Shown here in pieces: positions 8,610 to 17,426 of a DNA stretch of 64,000 nucleotides (position 1 is the first letter of the stretch; every line of letters begins with the position of its first letter). A program made the position numbers and the translations under genes. The stretch comes from an uncultured Muribaculaceae bacterium (GTDB lineage: Bacteria; Bacteroidota; Bacteroidia; Bacteroidales; Muribaculaceae): positions 62,001 through 126,000 of the forward strand of contig CAJGBY010000001.1 in assembly GCA_904501735.1 (NCBI GenBank), read 5' to 3'. The notes beneath the pieces are model-generated. The model saw only the letters and a program-made list of their open reading frames with translations. It was not told the DNA's origin and made no database searches.

Positions 8610-9596
8610 ATGGCAAAAAGTAAGGTATCAGTAATAGTGCCGATATATAAGGTCGAGGGATTTATTGAGCGATGCGTGGTGTCGCTTATGGAGCAGACTC
8701 TCGATGATGTGGAGTATGTGTTTGTTGATGATGCTTCGCCAGATGGTAGTGTGAAGATATTGCAAGAGGTGATAGCTCGATATCCAAACAAGGCGCAGAA
8801 CATTAAGATTATCACTCACAACGAAAATAAGGGGCTTCCTGCTGCTCGCAACACTGGATTGGCTGAGGTGACGGGGGAATATGTGTTCCACTGCGATAGT
8901 GATGACTATGTGGAACTGGATATGCTCGAAACGCTATATGCGAAGGCTAAGAGTGAAGATGCCGACATGGTGTGGTGCGACTTCTTCCTGACATTTGAGA
9001 AGAACGAGCGATACATGAAGCAACCTGAATATGCATCGGCTAAGGAGGCACTGAAGGCTATGCTTAGTGGCGCGATGAAATATAATGTGTGGAATAAGCT
9101 TGTGAAGCGCTCGCTATATGCTGAGAATGGGATAGAATTCCCTGCAGGATATGGCATGGGTGAGGACATGACTATGATGATGCTATGCGCAAATGCACGG
9201 AAGGTGGCATATGTGCCACAAGCATTTTATCACTATGTGAAGCTGAATATGGGGGCTTTTAGTCAAACATATTCGGAACGACACTTAGTGGAACTTAAGC
9301 ACAATGTGCAACGCATTACGGACTATATGCAAGGCAAGCATGGTGCAGAATTGGAAAAGGAATTGGCACTGTTCAAACTTGATGTAAAGTTTCCGTTCCT
9401 GATAACTGATGATGAGAAGAAATATCGCTTGTGGCAAGAATGGTACCCAGAAGCGAATAGATATATAGGTGAAAACAAACAGATTTCGGCACGAAGTAAT
9501 GCATTGCAATGGTTGGCGTGGAAAGGTCAATTCTGGGCTGTGAAATTGTATTATATATTGATTAATAAACTGATATACGGAGTGATTTATAAGTGA
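8610..9596 (+). CDS. family 2 glycosyltransferase
   Basis: 328 residues from the ATG at 8610; a TTG six bases upstream is in frame but less likely. It has the GT2 features SVIVPIYKVE, VDDASPDGS and HCDSDDYVE. It is a paralogue of the GT2 at 3440-4408. Its base composition and codon use (frequent TCG, GTG and CTC) differ sharply from the AT-rich genes just upstream, so it appears to belong to the older host-like part of the locus. Confidence 0.88.
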   Translation: MAKSKVSVIVPIYKVEGFIERCVVSLMEQTLDDVEYVFVDDASPDGSVKILQEVIARYPNKAQNIKIITHNENKGLPAARNTGLAEVTGEYVFHCDSDDYVELDMLETLYAKAKSEDADMVWCDFFLTFEKNERYMKQPEYASAKEALKAMLSGAMKYNVWNKLVKRSLYAENGIEFPAGYGMGEDMTMMMLCANARKVAYVPQAFYHYVKLNMGAFSQTYSERHLVELKHNVQRITDYMQGKHGAELEKELALFKLDVKFPFLITDDEKKYRLWQEWYPEANRYIGENKQISARSNALQWLAWKGQFWAVKLYYILINKLIYGVIYK

Positions 9597-9597
9597 A

Positions 9598-10887
9598 ATG
9601 TTGAGGATAATAGCGATAATATTAACTGGGATAATAACAAGTTTCTACTTTTTCCCATTTGAATTTTCGTTTTTGCCAGGTGCGAATACAAAGATGATAA
9701 TGGCAGGGGTGGGGCTTGTGGTTTTAGGAATGAACCTGGCTCAGAAACGAATGGCAACGATAGGGCGAGATTTCATAACTCTATCGGTTATAGCTGGTCT
9801 GGTGTCGATAGCTGGTTTAATAGCTGTTTCGTATAATGAAACCAATGACTATACGTATGCAACGTATATAGTGTCGATGTGGGTGTGGCTTGGTGGAGCG
9901 TATATGGCAGTGTCGTGCATGCGATGGGTTCATGAAAAGGTGACGGTGAAGCTTGTGGCTCATTACCTGATAGGAGTGTGCGTGGCACAATGTGTGATAG
10001 CATTCACGATGGATCAATATGTACCATTAAAGCAATTTGTTGATAGCTTCGTTGTTGGCACCGGCTTTATGGGAAAGGTAGAAGGCCGCTTATATGGAAT
10101 TGGAGCTGCTTTAGATGTGGCAGGAATGAAATTTGCGACAATATTAATAATAATTTCATACCTATGTGTAGCTCAAAAACATAAAATTGGATTAACAATG
10201 ATGTGGTGCTATATTATAGCTCTTTTGATTATTGTTATTATTGGTAATATGATTGGTCGAACAACAACAGTAGGGGCAACTATCGCGATTTTACTTGCTT
10301 TGTATTTTACAATAAATAATAGGGGGAATGAATCGATTAAATTATTTTGGAAATGTTTAGGTATTGGTTTGTTGATTTTTATTCCATTGTTTGTGTATTT
10401 ATATAATACGAACATGGTTATACATAATAATTTACAATTTGCATTTGAAGGTTTTTTTAGTCTTTGGGATAAGGGAGAATGGAAAACAACTTCAAATGAT
10501 AAATTGATGACTATGTATGTTTGGCCCGATAATATTAAAACATGGTTAATTGGAGATGGATATATAAATAATCCGAACGATTCAGACCCATATTTTATAG
10601 GTGAAATAATAAAGGGGTATTACAAAGGAACGGATGTTGGCTATTGTAGATTTATATTCTATTTTGGAGTAGTGGGACTCGGATTGTTCATGGCTTATTT
10701 CATGAAGGCAACGCAGATATGTATGAGGAGATTCAAGGAATATCGTGTACTGTTTTTAATGTTTTTGGCTGTGAATTTTATAGTGTGGCTAAAGGTTGCA
10801 ACGGATATATTCTTTGTGTTTGCTTTGTTCTTATGTCTTGATGAGGAAGAAACTCAAGAGGATACTATGTGTAAAATAGCAAATTGA
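9598..10887 (+). CDS. Wzy-like O-antigen/capsule polymerase
   Basis: A 429-residue integral membrane protein with about ten or more hydrophobic segments and a large hydrophilic loop (about residues 285-345), as in O-antigen polymerases and ligases. Only one such protein is present beside a single Wzx, which supports assignment as the repeat-unit polymerase. The start is one base after the previous stop. The gene looks mosaic: both ends match the flanking composition, while about 10140-10640 is AT-rich. Wzy proteins diverge strongly in sequence, so the call rests on topology and context. Confidence 0.75.
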   Translation: MLRIIAIILTGIITSFYFFPFEFSFLPGANTKMIMAGVGLVVLGMNLAQKRMATIGRDFITLSVIAGLVSIAGLIAVSYNETNDYTYATYIVSMWVWLGGAYMAVSCMRWVHEKVTVKLVAHYLIGVCVAQCVIAFTMDQYVPLKQFVDSFVVGTGFMGKVEGRLYGIGAALDVAGMKFATILIIISYLCVAQKHKIGLTMMWCYIIALLIIVIIGNMIGRTTTVGATIAILLALYFTINNRGNESIKLFWKCLGIGLLIFIPLFVYLYNTNMVIHNNLQFAFEGFFSLWDKGEWKTTSNDKLMTMYVWPDNIKTWLIGDGYINNPNDSDPYFIGEIIKGYYKGTDVGYCRFIFYFGVVGLGLFMAYFMKATQICMRRFKEYRVLFLMFLAVNFIVWLKVATDIFFVFALFLCLDEEETQEDTMCKIAN

Positions 10888-12029
10888 TGAAGATCGTTTA
10901 TTGTCATTGTAGTGTGCACACGCCTGGGGGAATGGAGCGAGTGCTACTGAATAAGGTAACTTATTTGGTAGAGCAACTTGGTTGGGATGTTACTGTGGTT
11001 ACGACCGATCAAAAGGGGCGAGATCCTTTCTATGCATTTCCTGCGAAGGTGAGGATGATAGATCTTGGAATAAACTATACCGATGACAATGGAAAGAGTC
11101 CTTTTGCGAAGATTTTGGGCTATTTGCGTCGTCGCAAGTTGCACAAAAAACGCCTTACTGAGGTACTTATGCGAGAAAAGGCCGATGTGGTGGTGTCGCT
11201 TTATCCGTCGGAGTCGTCATTCTTACCAGATATTAAAGATGGTAGCAAAAAGGTGCTCGAATTGCATTTTAATAAGTTCTTCAGGTTGCAATATAATCGT
11301 TCAGGAGTGCTTGGTGCAATAGATCGCTGGCGAACTCGCGAAGATGAGAAGTTGGTGCGTCGTTTCGACCGATTTGTGGTGTTGAGCAATGAAGACCGAG
11401 GCTATTGGGGTGAATTGCCAAATATTGAGGTGATTCCGAACGCCGCATTGTTTGATGGCGATGGCTTTGCGACGACTGAATGCAAAAGGGTGATTGCTGT
11501 TGGGCGTCTTGATTATCAAAAGGGGTTTGATCGCTTGGTGAAGGCTTGGGAAATTGTATGTCGTGATGAACAATTGAAAGATTGGCGACTCGATATATTT
11601 GGACAAGGCGAATGGCGTGATATGCTGCAATCTATGATAGATGAGCGTGGCATACAGGATAGAATATGCTTGAATGCACCTACGAAGAACATTTCGGCCG
11701 AATATGCAACGAGTGCTATGCTTGTGATGAGCTCTAATTATGAGGGCTTCCCTATGGTGATGATTGAAGCAATGGCTAAAGGTTTGCCTATGGTTGCGTT
11801 TGATTTTAAATGTGGTCCTAAAGACATCATTAATCATGGCGAAAATGGCATGATAGTGAAAAATGATGATATTGAAGGGCTTGCTGAAGCTATGAAACAA
11901 ATGATGCGTGATGATAATGCTCGCAAACGAATGGGTGAGAATGCCAAGAAAGTGGTAGATACCTATTCGGAAGAAGTAGTGATGAAGAAATGGATAAATC
12001 TATTTAATTCTCTTGTTGAGAAGAATTAA
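10887..12029 (+). CDS. family 4 glycosyltransferase
   Basis: 380 residues from the ATG at 10887, which overlaps the preceding TGA. The GT4 (GT-B fold) pattern is clear: an N-terminal TPGGMERVL acceptor-side motif, the VIAVGRLDYQKGFD donor-domain entry near residue 210, and an EGFPMVMIEAMAKGLP nucleotide-sugar binding motif containing the conserved EX7E pair. It should be a retaining transferase acting on the lipid-linked repeat unit. Donor sugar unknown. Confidence 0.88.
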   Translation: MKIVYCHCSVHTPGGMERVLLNKVTYLVEQLGWDVTVVTTDQKGRDPFYAFPAKVRMIDLGINYTDDNGKSPFAKILGYLRRRKLHKKRLTEVLMREKADVVVSLYPSESSFLPDIKDGSKKVLELHFNKFFRLQYNRSGVLGAIDRWRTREDEKLVRRFDRFVVLSNEDRGYWGELPNIEVIPNAALFDGDGFATTECKRVIAVGRLDYQKGFDRLVKAWEIVCRDEQLKDWRLDIFGQGEWRDMLQSMIDERGIQDRICLNAPTKNISAEYATSAMLVMSSNYEGFPMVMIEAMAKGLPMVAFDFKCGPKDIINHGENGMIVKNDDIEGLAEAMKQMMRDDNARKRMGENAKKVVDTYSEEVVMKKWINLFNSLVEKN

Positions 12030-12073
12030 GATATAGAATTATTGTGGAGGTAAAAGCTTAATAAGATACTGTC

Positions 12074-13327
12074 GTGGCAAAAAAGTTGTTGCAAATTAAT
12101 CCGGTGATGCGCATAAACACCTCAACTGGGCGTATTATGCAAGAAATTGGTGATATCGCAATGCGTAATGGCTGGGAAAGTTATATCGCGTATAGCAAAG
12201 GTCGTGATGGCATTGAAAAGCCATGTAACTCGCACAAAGTGCCTGTCGGTAACAAGTTGGATACAATAATACATGGTTTGGCTACTCGCTTTTTTGATCG
12301 CCATGGTTTGGCCTCGAAGGCTGCGACAAAAGATTTTATTAAGCAAATTGAAGAAATCAAACCAGACATCATCCACATTCATAATATACATGGTTATTTC
12401 TTGAACTATCAAGTTTTGTTCGATTATTTAGCAAAAACAGATATTATAGTGGTGTGGACTGTTCATGATTGTTGGCTTTATACAGGACATTGTTACCACT
12501 ACTCTTTTGCGAAGTGCGACAAGTGGATGACAGGCTGTGGTAAATGCCCACAACAGCGCTTGTTCCCTGCGAGTTGGTTTGTAGATCGTTCGGCACAAAA
12601 TTATATTGACAAGAAGAATGCGTTTAATTCGATACCTCATGGGCGATTGGTGATTGTGCCAGTGTCGGAATGGATTAGAGGCGAGATGAGTCGCTCGTTT
12701 CTAAAAGATTGTGAGTATAGAGTAATTCACAATGGTATTGATTTGAATACATTTACCATTCGCGACACCAAAGCAGTAAAAGATAAATATGGCTTGAATG
12801 GAAAGCGAATTTATCTTGGTCTTGCGAGTATATGGAGCACTGAAAAGGGATGGGACGACTTTATGGAGATGTCGAAACTCCTAAATGATGACGAAACAAT
12901 AGTTCTGGTAGGTGTGGAAAAGGCTAAAATTCAGGATTTGCCTAAAAATGTGATAGGTATAACACGAACCGAAAATATAGGACAATTGGCTGAATTGTAT
13001 TCGGCTGCTGATGTGTTTGTTAATCCAACATGGCAAGACAATTATCCAACAGTTAACTTGGAGGCTATTTCGTGTGGTACCCCAGTGGTAACATATCGCA
13101 CGGGAGGAAGTGTAGAAGCAATAACAGATCAAACAGGTGTAGTGGTTGAGCAAGGTGATGTGAAAGGACTGCTCAATACGGCTCGAGAAGTAGCTTCGCG
13201 AGGCAAGGAGTATTATCAAGAACCTTGTCGCGAGTATGCTTTGCAGAATTTTAAGAAAGAAAATAGATATGCTGATTATTTGAAACTTTACGACGAACTT
13301 GTATGTCGAAAGAGTGGGAAAATATAG
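12074..13327 (+). CDS. family 4 glycosyltransferase, WcaC/WcaL-like
   Basis: 417 residues starting at GTG (12074); the alternative ATG 33 bases downstream would remove the conserved LLQIN strand. The N-terminal NTSTGRIMQEIG segment, HNIHGYFLN and VWTVHDCWLYTGHC motifs and the cysteine group around CDKWMTGCGKCP match colanic-acid-type GT4 enzymes. NLEAISCGTPVV is the donor site. A 44-base gap separates it from the previous gene. Donor sugar unknown. Confidence 0.87.
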   Translation: MAKKLLQINPVMRINTSTGRIMQEIGDIAMRNGWESYIAYSKGRDGIEKPCNSHKVPVGNKLDTIIHGLATRFFDRHGLASKAATKDFIKQIEEIKPDIIHIHNIHGYFLNYQVLFDYLAKTDIIVVWTVHDCWLYTGHCYHYSFAKCDKWMTGCGKCPQQRLFPASWFVDRSAQNYIDKKNAFNSIPHGRLVIVPVSEWIRGEMSRSFLKDCEYRVIHNGIDLNTFTIRDTKAVKDKYGLNGKRIYLGLASIWSTEKGWDDFMEMSKLLNDDETIVLVGVEKAKIQDLPKNVIGITRTENIGQLAELYSAADVFVNPTWQDNYPTVNLEAISCGTPVVTYRTGGSVEAITDQTGVVVEQGDVKGLLNTAREVASRGKEYYQEPCREYALQNFKKENRYADYLKLYDELVCRKSGKI

Positions 13328-13332
13328 GAAAT

Positions 13333-14448
13333 ATGAAGGTATTGCAATTAGGGAAGTTTTTCCCTATTAGAGGTGGTGTTGAGAAGGTTATGTATGACCT
13401 TATGTGTGGGTTGAGTGCTCGTGGTGTGCAGTGTGATATGCTGTGTGCTGCGTGTGAAGGTGAGTCGTGCGATATAAAGATCAATGATAACGCGAAACTC
13501 ATTACTACTCGTACACTGACAAAGGCTAAGGCTACGATGATTTCGCCTGCAATGATAGGCAAATTGCGTAAGATATGTAATGAATATGATGTGATTCATG
13601 TCCATCACCCCGACCCAATGGCGTGTTTGGCTCTATTTTGCTCGGGCTATAAGGGAAAAGTGGTGTTGCATTGGCATTCTGATATTCTTAAGCAGAATGT
13701 TATTTTGAAGTTCTATATGCCACTGCAAAATTGGCTATTGCGACGTGCAAATGTGATTGTAGGAACTAGCCCTGTGTATTTGAACGAATCGCCTCATTTG
13801 CAAGATGTGCAACACAAAACTGTTTGTTTACCAATTGGCATTGAACCACTACCTTCAGTCAAAGAAAAAGCAGAATTACTAAGGGCTCATTATGAAGGCA
13901 AACGAATAGTGTTCTCGTTGGGCCGTTTGGTGGGTTATAAGGGTTATGAATACCTTGTAGATGCAGCGTCTTATCTCACTGATGATTATGTGGTGTTGAT
14001 TGGTGGCGGTGGTCCGTTGCGCGGAAAACTTCAAGCGAAAATAAACAATGCCGGACTGTCGGACAGAGTTAAATTGTTGGGCTTTTTGCCCGATGAGGTG
14101 TTGCCACAATATTTTGAGGCATGCGATTTGTTCTGTATGTCGTCGGTATGGAAAACCGAGGCTTTCGGTATTGTGCAGATTGAAGCTATGTCGTGTGGCA
14201 AGCCTGTAGTGGCTACGCGAATCCCTGAGAGTGGTGTGTCGTGGGTGAATGAAGATGGAGTGTCGGGATTGAATGCCGACCCAGAAAATGGTAAGTCGCT
14301 TGCTGAAGCTATCTTGAAAGTAACGAAAAATGAAGAAACTTATAATAAATTTGCTAAAGGTGCGTATAACAGATATAAATCGCTATTTACCTATGAGCAA
14401 ATGATTGATAATTGCATGAAAATTTATTCAGGACTATGGAAGAAGTAG
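13333..14448 (+). CDS. family 4 glycosyltransferase
   Basis: 371 residues from the ATG at 13333, five bases after the previous stop; a longer frame to 13303 would overlap the upstream gene and lacks family resemblance. GT4 motifs: FFPIRGGVEKVM at the N-terminus, VIHVHHPDP, the FSLGRLVGYKGYE donor-domain entry, and EAFGIVQIEAMSCGKPVV with the EX7E pair. It overlaps the next gene by 13 bases. Donor sugar unknown. Confidence 0.88.
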   Translation: MKVLQLGKFFPIRGGVEKVMYDLMCGLSARGVQCDMLCAACEGESCDIKINDNAKLITTRTLTKAKATMISPAMIGKLRKICNEYDVIHVHHPDPMACLALFCSGYKGKVVLHWHSDILKQNVILKFYMPLQNWLLRRANVIVGTSPVYLNESPHLQDVQHKTVCLPIGIEPLPSVKEKAELLRAHYEGKRIVFSLGRLVGYKGYEYLVDAASYLTDDYVVLIGGGGPLRGKLQAKINNAGLSDRVKLLGFLPDEVLPQYFEACDLFCMSSVWKTEAFGIVQIEAMSCGKPVVATRIPESGVSWVNEDGVSGLNADPENGKSLAEAILKVTKNEETYNKFAKGAYNRYKSLFTYEQMIDNCMKIYSGLWKK

Positions 14449-15095
14449 ATGTATTATCGAGAACGGAGAGTAAACAACTAAAAAAACAGAAGTATGTTGA
14501 TGCTATGGGTCCATTGTCTCGTGGCATAAAACGACTTATGGATATATTGGCTGCTATATTGGGAATGATTGTATTCTCTCCACTGATATTGTGGTGCTAT
14601 TTGGCCGTGAAAAAAGAAGATGGTGGACCTGCAATATTTAGCCAAGAGCGTATTGGTTACAAAGGCAAGCCGTTTGTGCTATATAAATTCCGTTCAATGT
14701 GTATTGACTCGGAAGCAAGCGGACCTCAATTATATGCACAAGGAGATAGTAGATTGACAAAGGTTGGGCGCTTTATCCGTGAGCATCACCTCGATGAGTT
14801 GCCACAATTGTGGAATCTATTGAAAGGTGATATGTCGATGGTGGGATATCGTCCAGAACGAATGTTCTATATTGAGCAAATCATGGAGCATAATCCTGAT
14901 TATGAATATTTGTATCAAATTCAGCCAGGTCTATTCTCTTATGCGACACTCTATAATGGGTATTGTGATACGATAGAAAAGATGCTTGAGCGTTTGCGTC
15001 TCGACTTGGAATATATCACTAATCGTACTTTGTGGACCGATATTAAGATAATTTATTGTACAATTACTTCAATCCTTATCGGTAAGAAATTCTAA
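14436..15095 (+). CDS. initiating undecaprenyl-phosphate sugar phosphotransferase (monotopic phosphoglycosyl transferase)
   Basis: 219 residues from the ATG at 14436. One membrane segment near residues 35-55 precedes the catalytic core with FVLYKFRSM, the LDELPQLWNLLKGDMS motif and VGYRPE, the conserved blocks of the bacterial sugar transferase family (PglC/WcaJ catalytic domain). It loads the first sugar-1-phosphate onto undecaprenyl phosphate, starting repeat-unit synthesis. It lacks the four extra N-terminal helices of full-length WcaJ. It is the last biosynthetic gene before the PqqD/kinase trio. Confidence 0.88.
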   Translation: MEEVDVLSRTESKQLKKQKYVDAMGPLSRGIKRLMDILAAILGMIVFSPLILWCYLAVKKEDGGPAIFSQERIGYKGKPFVLYKFRSMCIDSEASGPQLYAQGDSRLTKVGRFIREHHLDELPQLWNLLKGDMSMVGYRPERMFYIEQIMEHNPDYEYLYQIQPGLFSYATLYNGYCDTIEKMLERLRLDLEYITNRTLWTDIKIIYCTITSILIGKKF

Positions 15096-15110
15096 TACAA
15101 TTCGATACTT

Positions 15111-15389
15111 ATGAAATTAAAAGATGGTTTGACATTACGCACCATTTGCAATCAACACATGATAGTTGATTTGTGTGATGATGTAGTGAATATGACCAAT
15201 GTATATACGCTAAATGATGTGGCTGCTTGGTTGTGGCAAGAAGCATCGAAGGGCGATTTTACGGTAGATACATTAACTGCACAATTGTGTGAAGAGTATG
15301 AAGTAGACAGCGAAACAGCTCATCGCGATGTGCACACCTTGATAACCTCTTGGCAAGAATTTGGCTGGGTGGAAGACAATGACAAATAA
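15111..15389 (+). CDS. PqqD-like protein (RiPP recognition-element fold)
   Basis: 92 residues. The LNDVAAWLWQEAS segment followed by a helix ending in the WVEDND tail matches the PqqD family, a small winged-helix fold that binds leader peptides in RiPP pathways. No precursor peptide or radical SAM enzyme is adjacent. The gene overlaps the nucleotidyltransferase that follows by 11 bases, and that gene in turn overlaps an HprK-like kinase. The combination PqqD-like plus HprK-related kinase is known from proteobacterial EPS/exosortase loci (the HPr-rel-A system). Its target here is unknown. Confidence 0.75.
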   Translation: MKLKDGLTLRTICNQHMIVDLCDDVVNMTNVYTLNDVAAWLWQEASKGDFTVDTLTAQLCEEYEVDSETAHRDVHTLITSWQEFGWVEDNDK

Positions 15390-16485
15390 GCAAGACAAAG
15401 CTTTTGATATCCTTCTGCACTTGATAATTTCAATGCTTTGGTGTAAGAAATTCGAGTGTTCATATTCATCAATCACCGATGACGACTGGGCTGAAGTCTT
15501 GTCGCTCGCTATTAAGCAGACTGTAGCCGGAATAGCTTTTAATGCTTTGGATAAAGTGCCGAAAGACATGCAACCCTCAAAACAAGTCTTGTTAAAGTGG
15601 AGTGTACTTGCGACTCGTGTTACTATGCAAAATAAGAAAATGAATGACACATTGTGTGATTTGTTTTCAGTATTACAATCGAATAATTTTCAACCTATAT
15701 TGCAAAAAGGACAAGGAATTGCTCAAAAATATCCTTTGCCAGAATTAAGAGAGTGTGGAGATATCGATTTGTATTTTAGAAGTGAAGATGGGCGAGAAAG
15801 TGCCGAAAAATATCTTGCTCAGTTTCATGGTTGCAATATTACAAAGATGCCCGATGGTAGTTCTCATTATAAGTGGAAAGGAATTGATGTGGAACATCAT
15901 GTGCAACTTGTTGATTTACATAGCTCGGAAGCACAAAAATATGCACATCAGTTGGTTGAAGCGAAAGGGTTTGATGAAACAGGTTTAGTTGTGGGAGATG
16001 TTACCATTATGTGTCCTCAGGCGGAAGTAAATCTATTGTTGCTAAACACACACATATTAAAGCATGCTATAGGTGTGGGCATAGGCTTGCGACAACTTTG
16101 TGATATCGCAATGGCTTATAAAGAATATACACCTCATGTGGGCTCTGGTGACGATATAAAAGAGATTTATACTAATGCAGGTATCAAAAAGTGGAGTGCA
16201 TTGTTGCATTCGTTTTTAGTAACATATTTGGGGATGCCCGAAGAGTATCTGCCATATAAGGAGGACTTAAGTTCTCAATCTCCTTCAGAATTACTCGAAA
16301 TAGTGAGGCGTGGTGGTAATTTTGGTCACTATCGCAACACGCGAAATAAACAAAATGAAAGTGTGTGGCGACGCAAAATAAACACAGCGCTTTCATTCGT
16401 TCAAAATGTGCGTTTTGCATTAAAATATGCACCCCGAGAGTCCTTTTCTATCATGAAGAAATTAGTGATAGGACAAATGTCATGA
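15379..16485 (+). CDS. nucleotidyltransferase-fold protein (PF14907-like)
   Basis: 368 residues from the ATG at 15379, inside the end of the PqqD-like gene. The central segment LQKGQGIAQKYP followed by RECGDIDLYF carries the acidic DxD pair of the nucleotidyltransferase fold; a conserved HHVQLVD segment and a HILKHA segment follow. This family of uncharacterised nucleotidyltransferases occurs with PqqD proteins and HprK-like kinases in RiPP (lasso) and EPS loci. A nucleotidyl or phosphoryl transfer to a peptide, protein or sugar is possible; the true reaction is unknown. It couples to the kinase gene by an ATGA overlap. Confidence 0.75.
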   Translation: MTNKQDKAFDILLHLIISMLWCKKFECSYSSITDDDWAEVLSLAIKQTVAGIAFNALDKVPKDMQPSKQVLLKWSVLATRVTMQNKKMNDTLCDLFSVLQSNNFQPILQKGQGIAQKYPLPELRECGDIDLYFRSEDGRESAEKYLAQFHGCNITKMPDGSSHYKWKGIDVEHHVQLVDLHSSEAQKYAHQLVEAKGFDETGLVVGDVTIMCPQAEVNLLLLNTHILKHAIGVGIGLRQLCDIAMAYKEYTPHVGSGDDIKEIYTNAGIKKWSALLHSFLVTYLGMPEEYLPYKEDLSSQSPSELLEIVRRGGNFGHYRNTRNKQNESVWRRKINTALSFVQNVRFALKYAPRESFSIMKKLVIGQMS

Positions 16486-17366
16486 TTAAAGAGCATTTTT
16501 TTCGTATAGCAGACTTTATTTTTTCGGTAAAAGTGCCGAAAACTCAAGATATTGTTGTACTTTTGCCTTCATTAATTCCATTCCGTTGTGAAAAAACGGA
16601 AGCCGAACCTATTTTGTTTCGTTTCGAAGCATTTAGTGATGAATTGCCTTGTGAAACGGAAGAAAAAGTGATAGGTGAATCGGAGAACGATTTAGGCTTT
16701 ACAAGATTGAAGAAATGCTTGTGTGGCTACAAGGTGGAATTGAAGTTTACGACAGAAGGAGCTATTCATATGATGATAGCCGATAGCCGATTTAAGGAAT
16801 GCAAAGCAGTGATGTGTTGGGAAGATGCTTATGTGGGGTCGGCACTATGTTCGTTGTTAAGAATAGCCTTTGCACAAGCTGTGGTGTGGCATAATGCAAT
16901 ATCAATCCACGCTTCGGTAGTGAAATATAGAGGGGTAGGATATTTGTTTATGGGTAAAAGTGGTACTGGCAAAAGTACACATTCATCAATTTGGCAACAA
17001 AATTTTGATGAGTGTACATTACTCAATGATGATAATCCAACTATTCGTATTGTTGACGGTAAACCGATGGTTTATGGCACTGCATGGAGTGGAAAAACAC
17101 CATGCTATAAGAACGAAGGCTGTCCTCTCGGAGGAATGGTGAGATTGTATCAAGCTTCTGAGAACTCATTTACTGCCCTTAGTGGTGTGGAAGCATTTAT
17201 GGCTGTATTGCCAGGTTGCTCGGTGATAAGACAAGATGTAGAACAATATAATACACTTTGTGCTACATTAACCGAGTTTATACAGTGCACTAAAGTAGGT
17301 CGTTTAGATTGTTTGCCAAATGCCGAAGCAGCACAAGTGTGTTATGCGGGGCTGCTGCAAGAATAA
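16482..17366 (+). CDS. HprK-like kinase domain protein
   Basis: 294 residues from the ATG at 16482 (ATGA overlap with the previous stop). An in-frame extension to 16365 exists, but it lies wholly in the upstream gene. The C-terminal half has a P-loop MGKSGTGKSTHSS near residue 152, an LLNDDNP acidic motif and a YGTAWSGKTPCYKNE segment, the arrangement of HPr kinase/PEP-carboxykinase-like domains. It should phosphorylate a Ser or similar hydroxyl on a protein, peptide or small molecule. It is third in the PqqD/nucleotidyltransferase/kinase unit and lies 60 bases upstream of the Wza gene. Confidence 0.75.
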   Translation: MIKEHFFRIADFIFSVKVPKTQDIVVLLPSLIPFRCEKTEAEPILFRFEAFSDELPCETEEKVIGESENDLGFTRLKKCLCGYKVELKFTTEGAIHMMIADSRFKECKAVMCWEDAYVGSALCSLLRIAFAQAVVWHNAISIHASVVKYRGVGYLFMGKSGTGKSTHSSIWQQNFDECTLLNDDNPTIRIVDGKPMVYGTAWSGKTPCYKNEGCPLGGMVRLYQASENSFTALSGVEAFMAVLPGCSVIRQDVEQYNTLCATLTEFIQCTKVGRLDCLPNAEAAQVCYAGLLQE

Positions 17367-17426
17367 GAAACGAAACCGATTAAGAGATAGAAACTAAGAG
17401 TATTGAAAAAATAATATTAAGATAAT

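Noticed and set aside
11301..11900. A 199-codon open frame on the - strand opposite a GT4 gene
   Set aside because: The + strand carries intact GT4 motifs with proper operon spacing; the antisense product is compositionally odd.
16365..16481. An N-terminal extension of the HprK-like kinase by 39 residues
   Set aside because: It lies entirely within the upstream nucleotidyltransferase gene; the ATGA overlap at 16482 is the usual coupling and gives the conserved start.
15111..17366. A complete lasso-peptide biosynthetic cluster
   Set aside because: There is no asparagine-synthetase-like cyclase, no transglutaminase-like B2 protease and no precursor ORF. Only accessory families are present.
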